28,051 nucleotides of DNA, taken from Actinomycetota bacterium (GTDB taxonomy: Bacteria; Actinomycetota; Acidimicrobiia; Acidimicrobiales; Acidimicrobiaceae). Where the stretch lies: positions 1 through 28,051 of the forward strand of contig DAHVOF010000026.1 of assembly GCA_027318945.1 (NCBI GenBank), given 5' to 3'. The notes under the pieces are model-generated. The model was not told the origin of the DNA. It saw nothing but the letters and a program-made list of their open reading frames with translations, and searched no databases. Position numbers and translations under genes: made by a program. Below, in pieces: positions 1-8,711 of the stretch; positions within the stretch are counted from its first letter, which is position 1; each line of letters starts with the position of its first letter.

Positions 1-426
1 GGGCCCGGGCAATCTGAGGCCTACGTAGTGTCTGCTCTGGCAAAGAGGGTCCTGCGCGCAAAGTTGCTAGGTGAGTCGTCAATTCCAGTGGGGAATTTAG
101 GATCCAAGCGGGATTTCACAGACGTTCGCGATGTGGTGAGAGCTTATCGCAAAATGATGGATGTGGGTGTTTCTGGCCAAACCTACAACGTTTGTTCGGG
201 CAAGTCGTACTCGATCAGCGAGATTGCCGAACAGATCATCAAGTACGCAGATGCGGATATTGTTCTTGAACGCGATCCGAGTCTGGCAAGGGACGTCGAG
301 GCGAGCGAGACCTACGGTGATTCGTCGAAATGCTGCAACGAGCTTTCTTGGAAACCTTTAATCCCTATCTCCGAAAGTCTGCAAAGCGTTCTAGAGTGGT
401 GGTCAGATCGCCTACGACCTGGTTGA
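1..426 (+). CDS. GDP-sugar epimerase/reductase, C-terminal part (NAD-dependent epimerase/dehydratase family)
   Basis: The reading frame is open from the first base, so this is the 3' end of a gene that begins outside the window; 141 residues are visible. The first residues read GPGQSEAYVVSALAKRV, which matches the substrate-binding stretch of GDP-mannose 4,6-dehydratase and GDP-4-keto-6-deoxymannose reductase proteins. The later segment SKRDFTDVRDVVRAY is the conserved RDFxDVxDVxxAY element of the extended short-chain dehydrogenase family. The visible part has no Rossmann nucleotide-binding loop or YxxxK site, because those lie in the missing N-terminal half. The likely role is making a GDP-deoxyhexose for surface polysaccharide, which fits the glycosyltransferase downstream. 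Reductase versus dehydratase cannot be decided from this fragment. Confidence 0.85.
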   Translation, partial: GPGQSEAYVVSALAKRVLRAKLLGESSIPVGNLGSKRDFTDVRDVVRAYRKMMDVGVSGQTYNVCSGKSYSISEIAEQIIKYADADIVLERDPSLARDVEASETYGDSSKCCNELSWKPLIPISESLQSVLEWWSDRLRPG

Positions 427-547
427 TCCTTTTTTGTAGGCCGTTCTTGAGTACCATAGATCTTTGAATAGTCAGGATCGATATTCCAATCATCGTGTAG
501 GCAACATTCGCGACCTGCTGAGCTTTGGGGGTGCTGATCTCTTCCAT
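365..547 (-). CDS. possible small helical protein (60 aa)
   Basis: This is a short open frame starting at the ATG at 547 and overlapping the 3' end of the epimerase gene by 62 bases on the opposite strand. The peptide starts MEEISTPKAQQVANVAY and continues as an amphipathic to hydrophobic helix with a basic C-terminal half. This pattern resembles small phasin-like helical proteins I associate with actinobacteria, but that is a recollection of a pattern and not a search result. There is no clear ribosome binding site. The open frame continues upstream to 718, but that extension looks non-coding. It may equally be a chance ORF. Confidence 0.3.
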   Translation of the reverse strand: MEEISTPKAQQVANVAYTMIGISILTIQRSMVLKNGLQKRINQVVGDLTTTLERFADFRR

Positions 548-1183
548 GTTTGCCAGTCTAAGGGCAACCCGATGATCGTCTCTGTGCGATATTTGTACGT
601 GGCAAGGAACGTGTTGGGCTGAAGGCTCGGTCATACATCGCGAGTTTTTGTACGAGAATTTTGAATGAATTGGGGTCCGCAAAGTATTGACGCAGCTTTG
701 AGTAATGCTGGGATACACGGATCTCTGGCTAAAGTCCGTCCCAAATTTTAAATTTGGATGCCGATTAACGCGCTACTGCATTTGCTCGGCTCGATGTGCA
801 ACGAAAAATTGAGCTGAGTAAAGGGGTTATATATCTTCTGACTTATTAGATCTGCGCGGTATGGACGCGAAATGTGGGTTGGTTGCGCAATTTGCGAGGG
901 CTGGGGTTCCCTGCGCCGCTTGGCCAACAGCGGGATGCGTTTGTCAGCGGTGTTAGATTTCTGCGAGGTACGGTTTCCGCGGAGCTTCTGTCGGATTGCA
1001 GCGCTCATTTGGCAGGAATTGTCCCCATAAACGTCCCATGCTGGGGATTGAGCTGCGCGCTATTGTCACAGGTTGATGCACTGGCGGAAGTCCAAAACCG
1101 GGGGCTGCTCTCATGCACATCGTTAAAAGTTGAGAGTTTTAGTGTGGAACTGTTGCCCGATCGAGGGTACCCTAGATACTCTG
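427..1183. other. gene-poor gap of about 700 bases
   Basis: Apart from the possible small minus-strand ORF at its left edge and a short palindrome at 741-757, I see no convincing gene here. The open frames at 748-1008 (-) and 874-1227 (+) have unnatural composition and no recognisable motifs. No tRNA-like or terminator-like structure was found. The gap must contain the promoter of the glycosyltransferase operon, but no strong -35/-10 pair could be singled out. Confidence 0.5.
741..757. repeat. perfect 8-bp-arm palindrome
   Basis: The arms CCAAATTT (741-748) and AAATTTGG (750-757) are exact reverse complements around a single central T. There is no downstream T-tract, so it is not a terminator. 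It could be an operator, but no regulator gene is adjacent and A+T-rich palindromes also arise by chance. Confidence 0.4.
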
Positions 1184-4100
1184 ATGCCCAATGCGCCTCA
1201 AGTTGTAGCAGTCATAGTTGTGCATGACCCAGGAACATGGTTCCAAGAGATGCTCGACTCTCTGCGGGATACCGATTATCCAAACCTCTCCTTTATCTTT
1301 GTGGATACTTCAACGGATGTCGTGACTACGGATTCAATCGTGTCGACTCTTCCCGAGGCGACCATCATAAACGATTCTCCCAAACTTGGATTTGCTACTG
1401 CGTGCAATATCGGTGCGCAGCAGGCATCACGGGCCACCTACATCCTGTTCTGTCACGACGACGTCGCTTTTGCTCAGGACGCAATAAGGAAAATGGTCGA
1501 AGAGGCCTTTCTTATGAATGCAGGGGTGGTGACGCCAAAATATATGGTCTGGAATTCGCCCAACCAGATCTTAGCTCTTGGTGGTTCGATGGATCGGACC
1601 GGCACTGTGGCTAGCCGAGTGGATGTGGGTGATCTGGATCAGGGCCAGTATGACATTTCGCAGGAGGTTTTCGTTGCTCCTGGTGGGGCGATGTTGGTCA
1701 GAAAGGATCTTTACGACGCCGTAAAGGGATTTGACGAGAAGATGTTCCTCTACTACGAGGATGCCGATCTGTCATGGAGAGTCCAGCTGGCCGGAGCCAG
1801 GATTGTTGCGGCACCGCATGCCAGAGTTCGACATTTGGCAGTATCTACGAATGGCGCGCGGCGTTCCAGGGGCGGCCGGAAAAGAAATGACACTCCGGTG
1901 CGGGCACGGCTAGCGCGTCACGATCGACTGAGGTACGCGAGAAGGAACCAGCTGCGTGCTCTTATGGGTAATACACAAGGAGGGGCGAGACTTGTATCTG
2001 TCATGCAGTATTTCCTTCTTTCGGTTATCGAGGCACTGTATTTTATAGTTACCGGCAAGCCGAAGATCGCCTTTTCAATAGCTGAATCCTGGATTGTTCT
2101 TGCTACAAACCGGCCATCTATACGGAAAAAGAGAAATGCAGTGGGCCACTACCGAGTGAAAACGGATGTGGCCCTGAGATCTCAGATGATCCGAGGAAGT
2201 GCCCGGGTCAAGGCATTTTTGCACAGCCGCAAAAATTTTAAATCCCAGGGTGAAGAGGCGAGAAGGGTATCTGGATGGCGAGACTATTCAAGTGAGAGGT
2301 CGCTCCTTGACAGGCTGACCAAGCCTAACCTTCGTCAAGCCAGGGACTCTGGAAAATTTGACGAAGCCACGTCGATTAGCATTGCTCTTGGTCGGATTTC
2401 GCGCATCCTTATGTGGCTTGTTGTCGCGTTAATCGCGGTCGGAACGAGGCATCTCACAGTTGGGTCGATACCGCTTATTGGCCAGTTCCTACCTTTTGGT
2501 CCGGCGCATACGTTATTAGCCACGTATTTCTCTGGTGCCGTCCATAGTCACGGTGCAATCCCGCCTTCCCCTACGGCCGACCTGATACTAGGTGCTATTG
2601 GATATATTTTCCTGGGGGGAACGGGATTTGAAGCCAACATGGTGGTAGTTGCGCTGATTGCGCTGGGGTTGTCAGGGATCTTTCGAATTGTGGCAGACTA
2701 TCGAAATCGGACTGCTGCGTACCTGGCGGTCGTTCTATATGCGATATCACCGGTTCTTGGAGGAATCATTACCTCGGCTTCGCTCAGCGGACTCGTAGTG
2801 TATGGTCTTGCACCATGGTTCCTAATTAGGATGATGCGCTTAGCTAATGTACCTGGCGTTTTCAGGTCTCCTCGGCTTTCGACTAGGTACGAGTTAACGG
2901 TTGAAGGAATCTGGTTGGGCCTAATAGTAGCGTTTGCTCCTTCGTTTCTGTTCGTATTCGCCCTCATATCGCTAGTAGTCGGTATTTTGGGAAGGTTCCT
3001 CGGCTATCTGGGGTCAGTAAAAAGATACATTGCTACTCAATTGGCCGCCGTCGGAATCGCTCTCGTGCTGACGGCTCCGTGGATCTTATCGTTTTTCATG
3101 CCGGGAGCCAGGATTTCAGCACTCGTCGGATCCGCCGGCCCTGCACATGTTGGTGTGCTGTGGTTGTTGCTCCTGAGGGTGTCGACTGCCGCAACCGTGT
3201 CGCCTCTGTTCGGCGTCTTTCTTATAGCAGTCGGTGCGTCGCTCGTATTTGCGCGTGATTCGAGGGCAGATCGGATACTTACTTTTCTTTCGGTTTTCGC
3301 GGCGGTCGAAATCCTGGCAGTATTTTCTTCTTATGGAGGACTTGGACAGGATCCGATACCGCTAGAAGTGATTCTCCCGGTTGGTTTGATTGCCTTGGTC
3401 ATCGTAATGGGATCCGGAATCGAGGCGGCGTTCGCAGTCCTGCCGCGAATGAAGCTAGGCTGGAAACACCTGCTGATTACGCTTAGCGCGATCTCGATTC
3501 TGGTGGCAACGTATTCGATGGTTGGATCGGTGGAGTCGGGGAGATACCAGTTGGATCCCACGGGCTATAAGGACTCGCTAGGATGGATGGTTCCCAGCTC
3601 AAGTTTAAACCCCGGTAGAGTGTTGTGGCTGGGAAGGCTGGGAACGCTGCCGATCGGGTCATATCAGATTACCGCAGATATGGCTGCTGGCATTTCAGAG
3701 ATAGGCAATCCAACCATAGAATCAATGTTCACCTCGGCGAATCCCGGGCGTGACTCCAGGGCCCTCGAAGCAATCTCGTCAGCCATCGGCGAGGACACGG
3801 TGTATTTGGGAAGGCAGCTTGCGAGTCTCAGGATTAAATACGTGGTGATACCTCAGTCATCGCTTTCGAATCCGTCATTTCTGACCAGTGACCTCAACCT
3901 AATGCTTTCCAGACAGCGCGACCTAAACCAGCTAGTAGCCGACCCATCGGTTGTCGCGTTTTCGGTGCAAGACCCACTCGGTCCACCCACCACCGCAAGG
4001 TTGGGGAGCTTGGCCTCGACTCTGAGCGGCCTTCGCCTGTTGTGGGAAATTGGAGTTGCTGCTCTCTGGTTGGGTCTCATAGAGGCTACTTTGAGCAGGC

Positions 4101-4393
4101 GTTCAGTAACTCTTTGGTTGACTAGAAGGTTTTTTGCGACCAGGTTTGGCCAGTTTCTTGCAATGCTGGGGCGTTTGTTTCGATGGAGCGTCAATGCCGA
4201 AATGCCTCCGCGCACGAAAAGGACGAATACGCACAAAATTCGGCAGACGTGGGGTGCCTCTTCGCCGAGTCCTGATGCGGTGGTCAGTGAGGGTGGGACT
4301 GAATTCAGGCATGTGAAAATTACAACAGCAGTTGCAGACTCCCCACCTGCGGGAGAGGAAAGTAACTTTCGGGTGATCGATGGCGAAAAGTAA
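1184..4393 (+). CDS. family 2 glycosyltransferase fused to a large polytopic membrane domain
   Basis: The protein is about 1069 residues long. The N-terminal 300 residues are a GT-A fold GT2 enzyme. VVAVIVVHDPGTWF opens the nucleotide-binding strand, HDD at about 91-93 is the metal-binding DxD-like site, and YYEDADLSW near 190-198 carries the catalytic ED pair. A basic linker follows, then from about residue 410 many hydrophobic segments, a soluble loop rich in Gly/Ser before the last membrane helix, and a basic cytosolic tail. This architecture is known in actinobacteria beside DUF5719 genes and is thought to serve cell-envelope glycan synthesis. The ATG at 1184 places the family motif at the N terminus. 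A GTG at 1142 has a better-spaced GAGAG ribosome site, so the start is uncertain. The 3' end overlaps the next gene by 14 bases. The donor and acceptor are unknown. Confidence 0.85.
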   Translation: MPNAPQVVAVIVVHDPGTWFQEMLDSLRDTDYPNLSFIFVDTSTDVVTTDSIVSTLPEATIINDSPKLGFATACNIGAQQASRATYILFCHDDVAFAQDAIRKMVEEAFLMNAGVVTPKYMVWNSPNQILALGGSMDRTGTVASRVDVGDLDQGQYDISQEVFVAPGGAMLVRKDLYDAVKGFDEKMFLYYEDADLSWRVQLAGARIVAAPHARVRHLAVSTNGARRSRGGRKRNDTPVRARLARHDRLRYARRNQLRALMGNTQGGARLVSVMQYFLLSVIEALYFIVTGKPKIAFSIAESWIVLATNRPSIRKKRNAVGHYRVKTDVALRSQMIRGSARVKAFLHSRKNFKSQGEEARRVSGWRDYSSERSLLDRLTKPNLRQARDSGKFDEATSISIALGRISRILMWLVVALIAVGTRHLTVGSIPLIGQFLPFGPAHTLLATYFSGAVHSHGAIPPSPTADLILGAIGYIFLGGTGFEANMVVVALIALGLSGIFRIVADYRNRTAAYLAVVLYAISPVLGGIITSASLSGLVVYGLAPWFLIRMMRLANVPGVFRSPRLSTRYELTVEGIWLGLIVAFAPSFLFVFALISLVVGILGRFLGYLGSVKRYIATQLAAVGIALVLTAPWILSFFMPGARISALVGSAGPAHVGVLWLLLLRVSTAATVSPLFGVFLIAVGASLVFARDSRADRILTFLSVFAAVEILAVFSSYGGLGQDPIPLEVILPVGLIALVIVMGSGIEAAFAVLPRMKLGWKHLLITLSAISILVATYSMVGSVESGRYQLDPTGYKDSLGWMVPSSSLNPGRVLWLGRLGTLPIGSYQITADMAAGISEIGNPTIESMFTSANPGRDSRALEAISSAIGEDTVYLGRQLASLRIKYVVIPQSSLSNPSFLTSDLNLMLSRQRDLNQLVADPSVVAFSVQDPLGPPTTARLGSLASTLSGLRLLWEIGVAALWLGLIEATLSRRSVTLWLTRRFFATRFGQFLAMLGRLFRWSVNAEMPPRTKRTNTHKIRQTWGASSPSPDAVVSEGGTEFRHVKITTAVADSPPAGEESNFRVIDGEK

Positions 4394-6035
4394 GAAAACT
4401 CGGGTCGCAAAAGGGCTGTCGAAAAGGCAGTTGCGCGTAATGCTTTCCATATTGCTAGCCCTGCTTCTTTTTAGTGGTCTTGGGGTTGCGGCGGGCAATC
4501 TCGGCGAGCATAACCCGGTGAGGGCTTCTACAGTCCAGGCAACGGAACGGCTTGCCGTAGCGAGTGTTTCACCGCTCAAGTCGAGCTCTTCTTCGTGGTA
4601 CTGTAGCTGGTACGTGCCGGGATCGGGCGCCCTGAACAGGGTGTCTGTGCTTCTTGCCAACACTTCTTCGAGTGGTATGAGCGCGACGCTCAAAACTTAT
4701 GTCGGTACTTCGGTGCAGAGCCGTTCACTGCAGATCCCTCCGCATAGCTTCTTACGCTATCCCGAGGTTGTCACCCCGACCGGGCAGTCAGGTGCCGTAT
4801 CTTTTGTAGCCAACGGGGGTGGAACTGTAGCAGAACTCGAGATTTCGGGACCGCTCGGATCGGCCATGGCTCCATGCAACTCTTCTCCGTCAGCTCACTG
4901 GGTCGTGCTTGGTTCAAGTACCTTGCCGGGGTCGGAGGCGGGCATATCAATCTTCAATCCTTTTGGTCAAGACGCTGTCGTCGATGTGGCTTTCAGTTCC
5001 GCGCTGCAGCAGTTCGCACCTGGAGCTTTGCAGGGACTGGTAATCGCACCTCACGCCACAGACAATATCGATTTGGTCAAGTACTTCTCGGGTCGATCAC
5101 ATGTCGCTGTATCAGTCTCGACGAGAATTGGCAGAATCGTGGTGAGCGGAGTGATTGCGCGAAATGACAAGGGAGATGCTGGCCTGTCGGTGATGGCCAC
5201 ATTTCCAGCGCTAGCTTCGCAGTGGCACTTTCCTTTGGGAGAACTTTCAAGCAACCAGAATCAGGAGGTCCTGGTTTTCAACCCGAACAAATTTGCTGTG
5301 ACGGTTGGTGTGGACTTCACCTATCTCGATCTTGAGGCAGTGAATGCGTTTTCTGGGTCAGCAAGTGCGTCTTCTACGACAGGGGCTCCGACGGCGTCGA
5401 CGACGACTGCCGCAGCGGCTCCGGCGAAAAGCTCTAGTGCGGGAATGGGCGCTACTAATTCACCCTACCGATTGAACCAAAAGATCCCTGCAAATTCCGT
5501 CGCAGTAATATCTGTGAAGGCTCAAACGGCGATTGCGACCGGAAAGAGCTACACCGCGACAGTTAACGTCCAGGGCGGTTTTGGAGTTGTGGCCGGTGAC
5601 GAGTTCATCGGATCAGTATCAAGCCCCAATGCGAGATATCAGGTCGTGGGAGGTACACCACTCACCACCCGGCACTGGATCGCACTTTATGATCCGTCAT
5701 TCCTGGGTCTATCAAATGCTGAGGCATGGTTGGCGACGGGAGTGACGGGGGGCAGCCATCCGGAGGTCGCTAAAACCCCCCTCGTGGATCTAGGGCCCAC
5801 ATATCTAGCCCCATCCGGTCAGCCTCCTGCAACCCTGCCCGTACATCAGGCCCTTCTTGCGCAGACCACAAGCAGGCGCATCAGCAAACCCAAGAAGCTG
5901 AATTCCGTTGGATCTCTTTCTCCGACTGTTACGGGGATGATAGTCTCCTCAAACCTGCCTTTCGTTCTTGGATCGGTTATGGGTCAAAATCCAGAAGACA
6001 TGTATGTCGTTCCGGTTCTGCCCTTTGCCAACTAG
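4380..6035 (+). CDS. secreted or membrane-anchored DUF5719-like protein
   Basis: The 551-residue protein starts with a Lys/Arg-rich segment followed by one hydrophobic helix (about residues 19-39), consistent with an uncleaved anchor or signal peptide. The rest is beta-rich and looks extracytoplasmic. It has repeated short segments of the type 'V-x-V-x-N-P' (for example ISIFNPFGQDAVVDVAF and VLVFNPNKFAVTVGVDF), suggesting tandem beta-sandwich modules. A low-complexity Ser/Thr/Ala linker covers about residues 322-360. Two cysteines (WYCSWY and MAPCNSS) may form a disulfide. The gene overlaps the glycosyltransferase by 14 bases, so translation is probably coupled. The same pairing with DUF5719 proteins is common in actinobacteria, which is the main reason for the family call. 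The function is not known; a role in envelope glycan assembly is inferred only from context. Confidence 0.7.
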   Translation: MAKSKKTRVAKGLSKRQLRVMLSILLALLLFSGLGVAAGNLGEHNPVRASTVQATERLAVASVSPLKSSSSSWYCSWYVPGSGALNRVSVLLANTSSSGMSATLKTYVGTSVQSRSLQIPPHSFLRYPEVVTPTGQSGAVSFVANGGGTVAELEISGPLGSAMAPCNSSPSAHWVVLGSSTLPGSEAGISIFNPFGQDAVVDVAFSSALQQFAPGALQGLVIAPHATDNIDLVKYFSGRSHVAVSVSTRIGRIVVSGVIARNDKGDAGLSVMATFPALASQWHFPLGELSSNQNQEVLVFNPNKFAVTVGVDFTYLDLEAVNAFSGSASASSTTGAPTASTTTAAAAPAKSSSAGMGATNSPYRLNQKIPANSVAVISVKAQTAIATGKSYTATVNVQGGFGVVAGDEFIGSVSSPNARYQVVGGTPLTTRHWIALYDPSFLGLSNAEAWLATGVTGGSHPEVAKTPLVDLGPTYLAPSGQPPATLPVHQALLAQTTSRRISKPKKLNSVGSLSPTVTGMIVSSNLPFVLGSVMGQNPEDMYVVPVLPFAN

Positions 6036-6261
6036 CTGTGTACTTCAGAGGTACAAAGGTTTAATGCTGGCAATCCCTCAATTGCTGTGTATAAGCTTTT
6101 CGAAAGCAAGAAATCAAGCACAAAATTGAGTTTTTCTGCAACGGTAGGCCGCTTCGGACTTGATTGAACAAGTTAGCGAAGACTTTGCTTGAGTTCCAGA
6201 AGGCGTAGACCTCGATAGGGGTTGTAGGGATGTTGCAGCTGTAGGTTCAGCCATCGCCCTG

Positions 6262-6995
6262 GTGATCGCGCTTGCGATAGTAGTTTTGGTAGTGGCCATA
6301 TTATTGATAAGGTCACTTTTCACGGTCGTACCAGAGTATGAGCGGGCGGTTGTCTTCCGACTGGGAAGAATTAGAGAATCGGCAAAAGGGCCTAGACCGA
6401 TCATAAGGATACCCGGAATAGACCGCGTGGTAAAGGTTTCAATGAGAGTTGAGGCCGTCGATATTCCATCTCAGCAAGTCATAACGGCCGATAACGTTAC
6501 GGTCGCTGTTGACGCTGTGGTGTATTTTCAGGTAATTGATCCCGTTGCCGCTGTGGTTGGCGTAGACAGGTACCGCTTCGCATCGGAACGGATTGCGATG
6601 ACCTCGCTCAGGTCGATAATCGGACGTTTCCAACTCGATGATCTTCTCGCCCATAGGGGGAGGTAAACGCGGAGCTCAAGGCGGTGATAGCGGCCTCGAC
6701 AATCAGCTGGGGAGTGGAGGTGCGCCAAGTGGAAGTTCGTGACATATCGCTTCCCCAGGAGTTGCTGCGAGCAATGGCTCGCCAGGCTGAAGCCGAAAGG
6801 GAGCGTCGTGCAAAGGTTATAGCTGCAACCGGCGAATTGGAGGCCTCAAAGGAACTAGGCGAAGCTGCTGACAGGCTAACTGCTTCGCCAGGAGCGTTGC
6901 AGTTGCGCACGCTGCAGACACTAGCCGAGGTCGCCACGGAACGGAACTCGACCTTAGTGTTTCCTCTTCCTATCGAGATCCTGAATGCTTTTTAG
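6262..6995 (+). pseudogene. stomatin/prohibitin-family (SPFH) membrane protein, frameshifted
   Basis: Two adjacent frames together encode one stomatin-like protein of about 244 residues. The first frame (GTG at 6262) has a membrane helix, VVPEYERAVVFRLGRI, the strand VITADNVTVAVDAVVYFQV, and the start of the oligomerisation helix ending at DDLLAHR. The second frame resumes with EVNAELKAVI from 6660 and includes SWGVEVRQVEVRDISLP, RAMARQAEAERERRAKV and the C-terminal SPGALQLRTLQTLAEVATERNS with FPLPIEIL. One base is missing in the G-run 6656-6660; an extra G would restore HRGEVNAEL with no lost residues. No nfeD partner, usual beside bacterial stomatins, is visible. The conservation on both sides suggests a very recent mutation or a sequencing error. 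The GTG at 6262 is the only start codon in frame after the last stop, and it lacks a clear ribosome site. Confidence 0.85.
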
Positions 6996-7584
6996 AATAT
7001 TGGTAAAGGCAAATGAGGAATTGGAACTTTAACAAACCTGTCTGCCGAGTGAGCGACTTGGCAGATTCCCTCAATCTGATTAGGGCACTGGTTATTCGTC
7101 GCTCTGAATAGCTGATGTCATTAGAACATGACATTAAATTTCTAAATCGTTTATCAATCCGATCTATTTGGTTGGAAGTTATTGCTCTCGATGAGGTTTA
7201 CGCCCATTCCGGAGGAGAAATGTCAACCGGGGTTCCCGTGGAGAGGACAACCTCAGCGGGCGTAAGGACCTCTGATTCTTGGTTCGGTAGTTGAATAACG
7301 GGGGTGGGGCCGGGACTGCGAATATTTTCAAAATGATCTGATAGGGCACGATCAAGCAGATGTACTTGCAAAGGAATTCGTTTGCTGGCTAAAGCCGGCA
7401 TTGAGTAGATTTTGACGAGTGCGGACGATCTGCGATCGCGGAGAACGAGTGATCGCTTAAGTCGTATTTTCGGAGTGTGTTGCGGTGGCTGGCTGCGCAA
7501 TCCACTATGGTACTTCTTGGCATTTTGCTGAGGCTATAGAAGTGGAGAAGGCTTCCAGGCACGGGAGACAACCGGGGGGAATAC
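6996..7584. other. gap of about 590 bases
   Basis: No convincing full-length gene is seen. The minus-strand open frames at 7198-7500 and 7389-7664 have no recognisable motif and one runs into the aldolase gene. The only candidate is a 24-residue ORF at 7220-7294, listed separately. The promoter of the aldolase gene should lie here. Confidence 0.45.
7220..7294 (+). CDS. possible 24-residue peptide
   Basis: An ATG at 7220 follows a strong purine run GGAGGAG at 7211-7217 and opens a frame for a 24-residue peptide beginning MSTGVPVERTTSAGVRTS. The Shine-Dalgarno spacing (4 bases from GGAGG) is at the short end. It could be the start of a decayed gene, a small peptide, or chance. No homology is recognised. 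Confidence 0.2.
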   Translation: MSTGVPVERTTSAGVRTSDSWFGS

Positions 7585-8292
7585 ATGGACACGATGCGCA
7601 GGGATATAGCTATATGCACCAGGTTATTGGTGGATGTGGAGATCCTAGAATACAGCGGACACATCAGTTCGAGGCTTCCGAGTGGTGATGAGTTTCTAAT
7701 CCAGCCTGTTGACGATGTGCGGTCAGCTCTTCAGCCGTCGCGCTTGCTCGTAGTTGGCTTGGATGGGAATGTGATAGATGGAGATGGCACGCCTCCTTCC
7801 GAGACTGCCATACACTCCGAGATATACAAGGCTCGTCCGGATGTGAATAGCGTCGCTCACTTTCATCATGATCCCACAACCATGTTCTCAATGGTGGCGA
7901 ATCGGCCGCTACTGCCAATGAAGAATCATGCCTGCCGCTGGCCGGATGGGGTGCCAGTGCATCCAGATCCATCACATATTTCTACGGTTGAACAGGGTCA
8001 GGAGCTTGTGAAGACGCTGGGCGATCACAACGCTTTACTGATTCGGGGCCATGGAGAAGTAGTTGTAGCGGAGAGCATAAAAGCTCTTTTTGCAGACATA
8101 GTCCATTTTGTCGAGAACGCCAGGGCACTTGCAACGGCATTGCTTCTTGGAGATGTCATGCCGCTCTCGCGCGGGGATCTTGAAAAGTTTCGGGCCACGT
8201 TTCACAGAGAAAAGCATGCCAACAAGCTTTGGACCTACTATGCGGTCACTGCCTCGAACAAAGGGGTCGTACCAGCTGAGTGGATTGAGTAA
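7585..8292 (+). CDS. class II aldolase/adducin family protein
   Basis: The 235-residue protein has the layout of zinc-dependent class II aldolases. A catalytic-type Glu lies in PPSETAIHSEIYKARPDV (E73). The metal ligands are visible as HFHH (H92 and H94) and RGHG (H156), all needed for a Zn site. Known members cleave phosphorylated sugars such as fuculose 1-phosphate, or decarboxylate or dehydrate related compounds. The substrate here cannot be assigned. The start ATG follows a GGGGGG ribosome site at about 7574. It stands alone, about 410 bases before the ABC importer operon. It could act in carbohydrate or aromatic-side-chain metabolism, but context does not decide. Confidence 0.85.
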   Translation: MDTMRRDIAICTRLLVDVEILEYSGHISSRLPSGDEFLIQPVDDVRSALQPSRLLVVGLDGNVIDGDGTPPSETAIHSEIYKARPDVNSVAHFHHDPTTMFSMVANRPLLPMKNHACRWPDGVPVHPDPSHISTVEQGQELVKTLGDHNALLIRGHGEVVVAESIKALFADIVHFVENARALATALLLGDVMPLSRGDLEKFRATFHREKHANKLWTYYAVTASNKGVVPAEWIE

Positions 8293-8711
8293 AACTGTCG
8301 CTATGGCGTGTCGTGACGAAGGCTCCCGCGGCATGGCCAAGATTAGGATGGAGTTCAATAGCTGGCGGACTAGTTACGGATCACTCCGTGATATGCGAAT
8401 GGACTGAACGTGGCAGTCCGTCACGATGGAGCCCAAAATTGATTTTACCCTGATGAAGCCCTAATTCTAGGTAACCGATATTTTCAAGTTAGATTAATAT
8501 AACCATATAATAAACTTGACTCAACTCTTGCGAGCTGCTAGAAACTTTTCAGCGATGTGACGGTCGCAGCTTTCCTTCACGGGGGGTGGAAGGATGAGTT
8601 GATCATCTTGTGGACCTCACTTTTGAAGAGTAGTTGCAAGTGTTTGCGTCGCTGACAATAAGTTGTATGGTGCAACTAACTCGTTAATTGTTATGAGTAT
8701 ATGGGGGGAAG
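8293..8711. other. gap of about 420 bases with the ABC operon promoter region
   Basis: No gene is supported here. A small perfect hairpin (GGACTG 8401-8406, CAGTCC 8414-8419) lacks a T-tract. An A+T-rich stretch at 8475-8520 leads into a possible promoter (TTGACT 8516-8521, 17-base spacer, TAGAAA 8539-8544). A second candidate nearer the gene is listed separately. The thiamine-pyrophosphate riboswitch core and other common riboswitch signatures were looked for by eye and not found. Confidence 0.45.
8644..8671 (+). promoter_or_regulatory. candidate sigma-70-type promoter of the ABC importer operon
   Basis: TTGCGT at 8644-8649 and TATGGT at 8666-8671 are separated by 16 bases and lie about 40 bases before the TTG start of the lipoprotein gene. 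The match is moderate and another candidate exists at 8516-8544. Confidence 0.3.

Noticed and set aside
4103..4693. Minus-strand open frame of 196 residues
   Set aside because: It is antisense to the junction of the glycosyltransferase and DUF5719-like genes and has no protein-family features.
8293..8711. Possible thiamine riboswitch before a THI5-like binding protein
   Set aside because: The conserved CTGAGA and ACCTGA-type elements of the TPP aptamer are not present on the plus strand.
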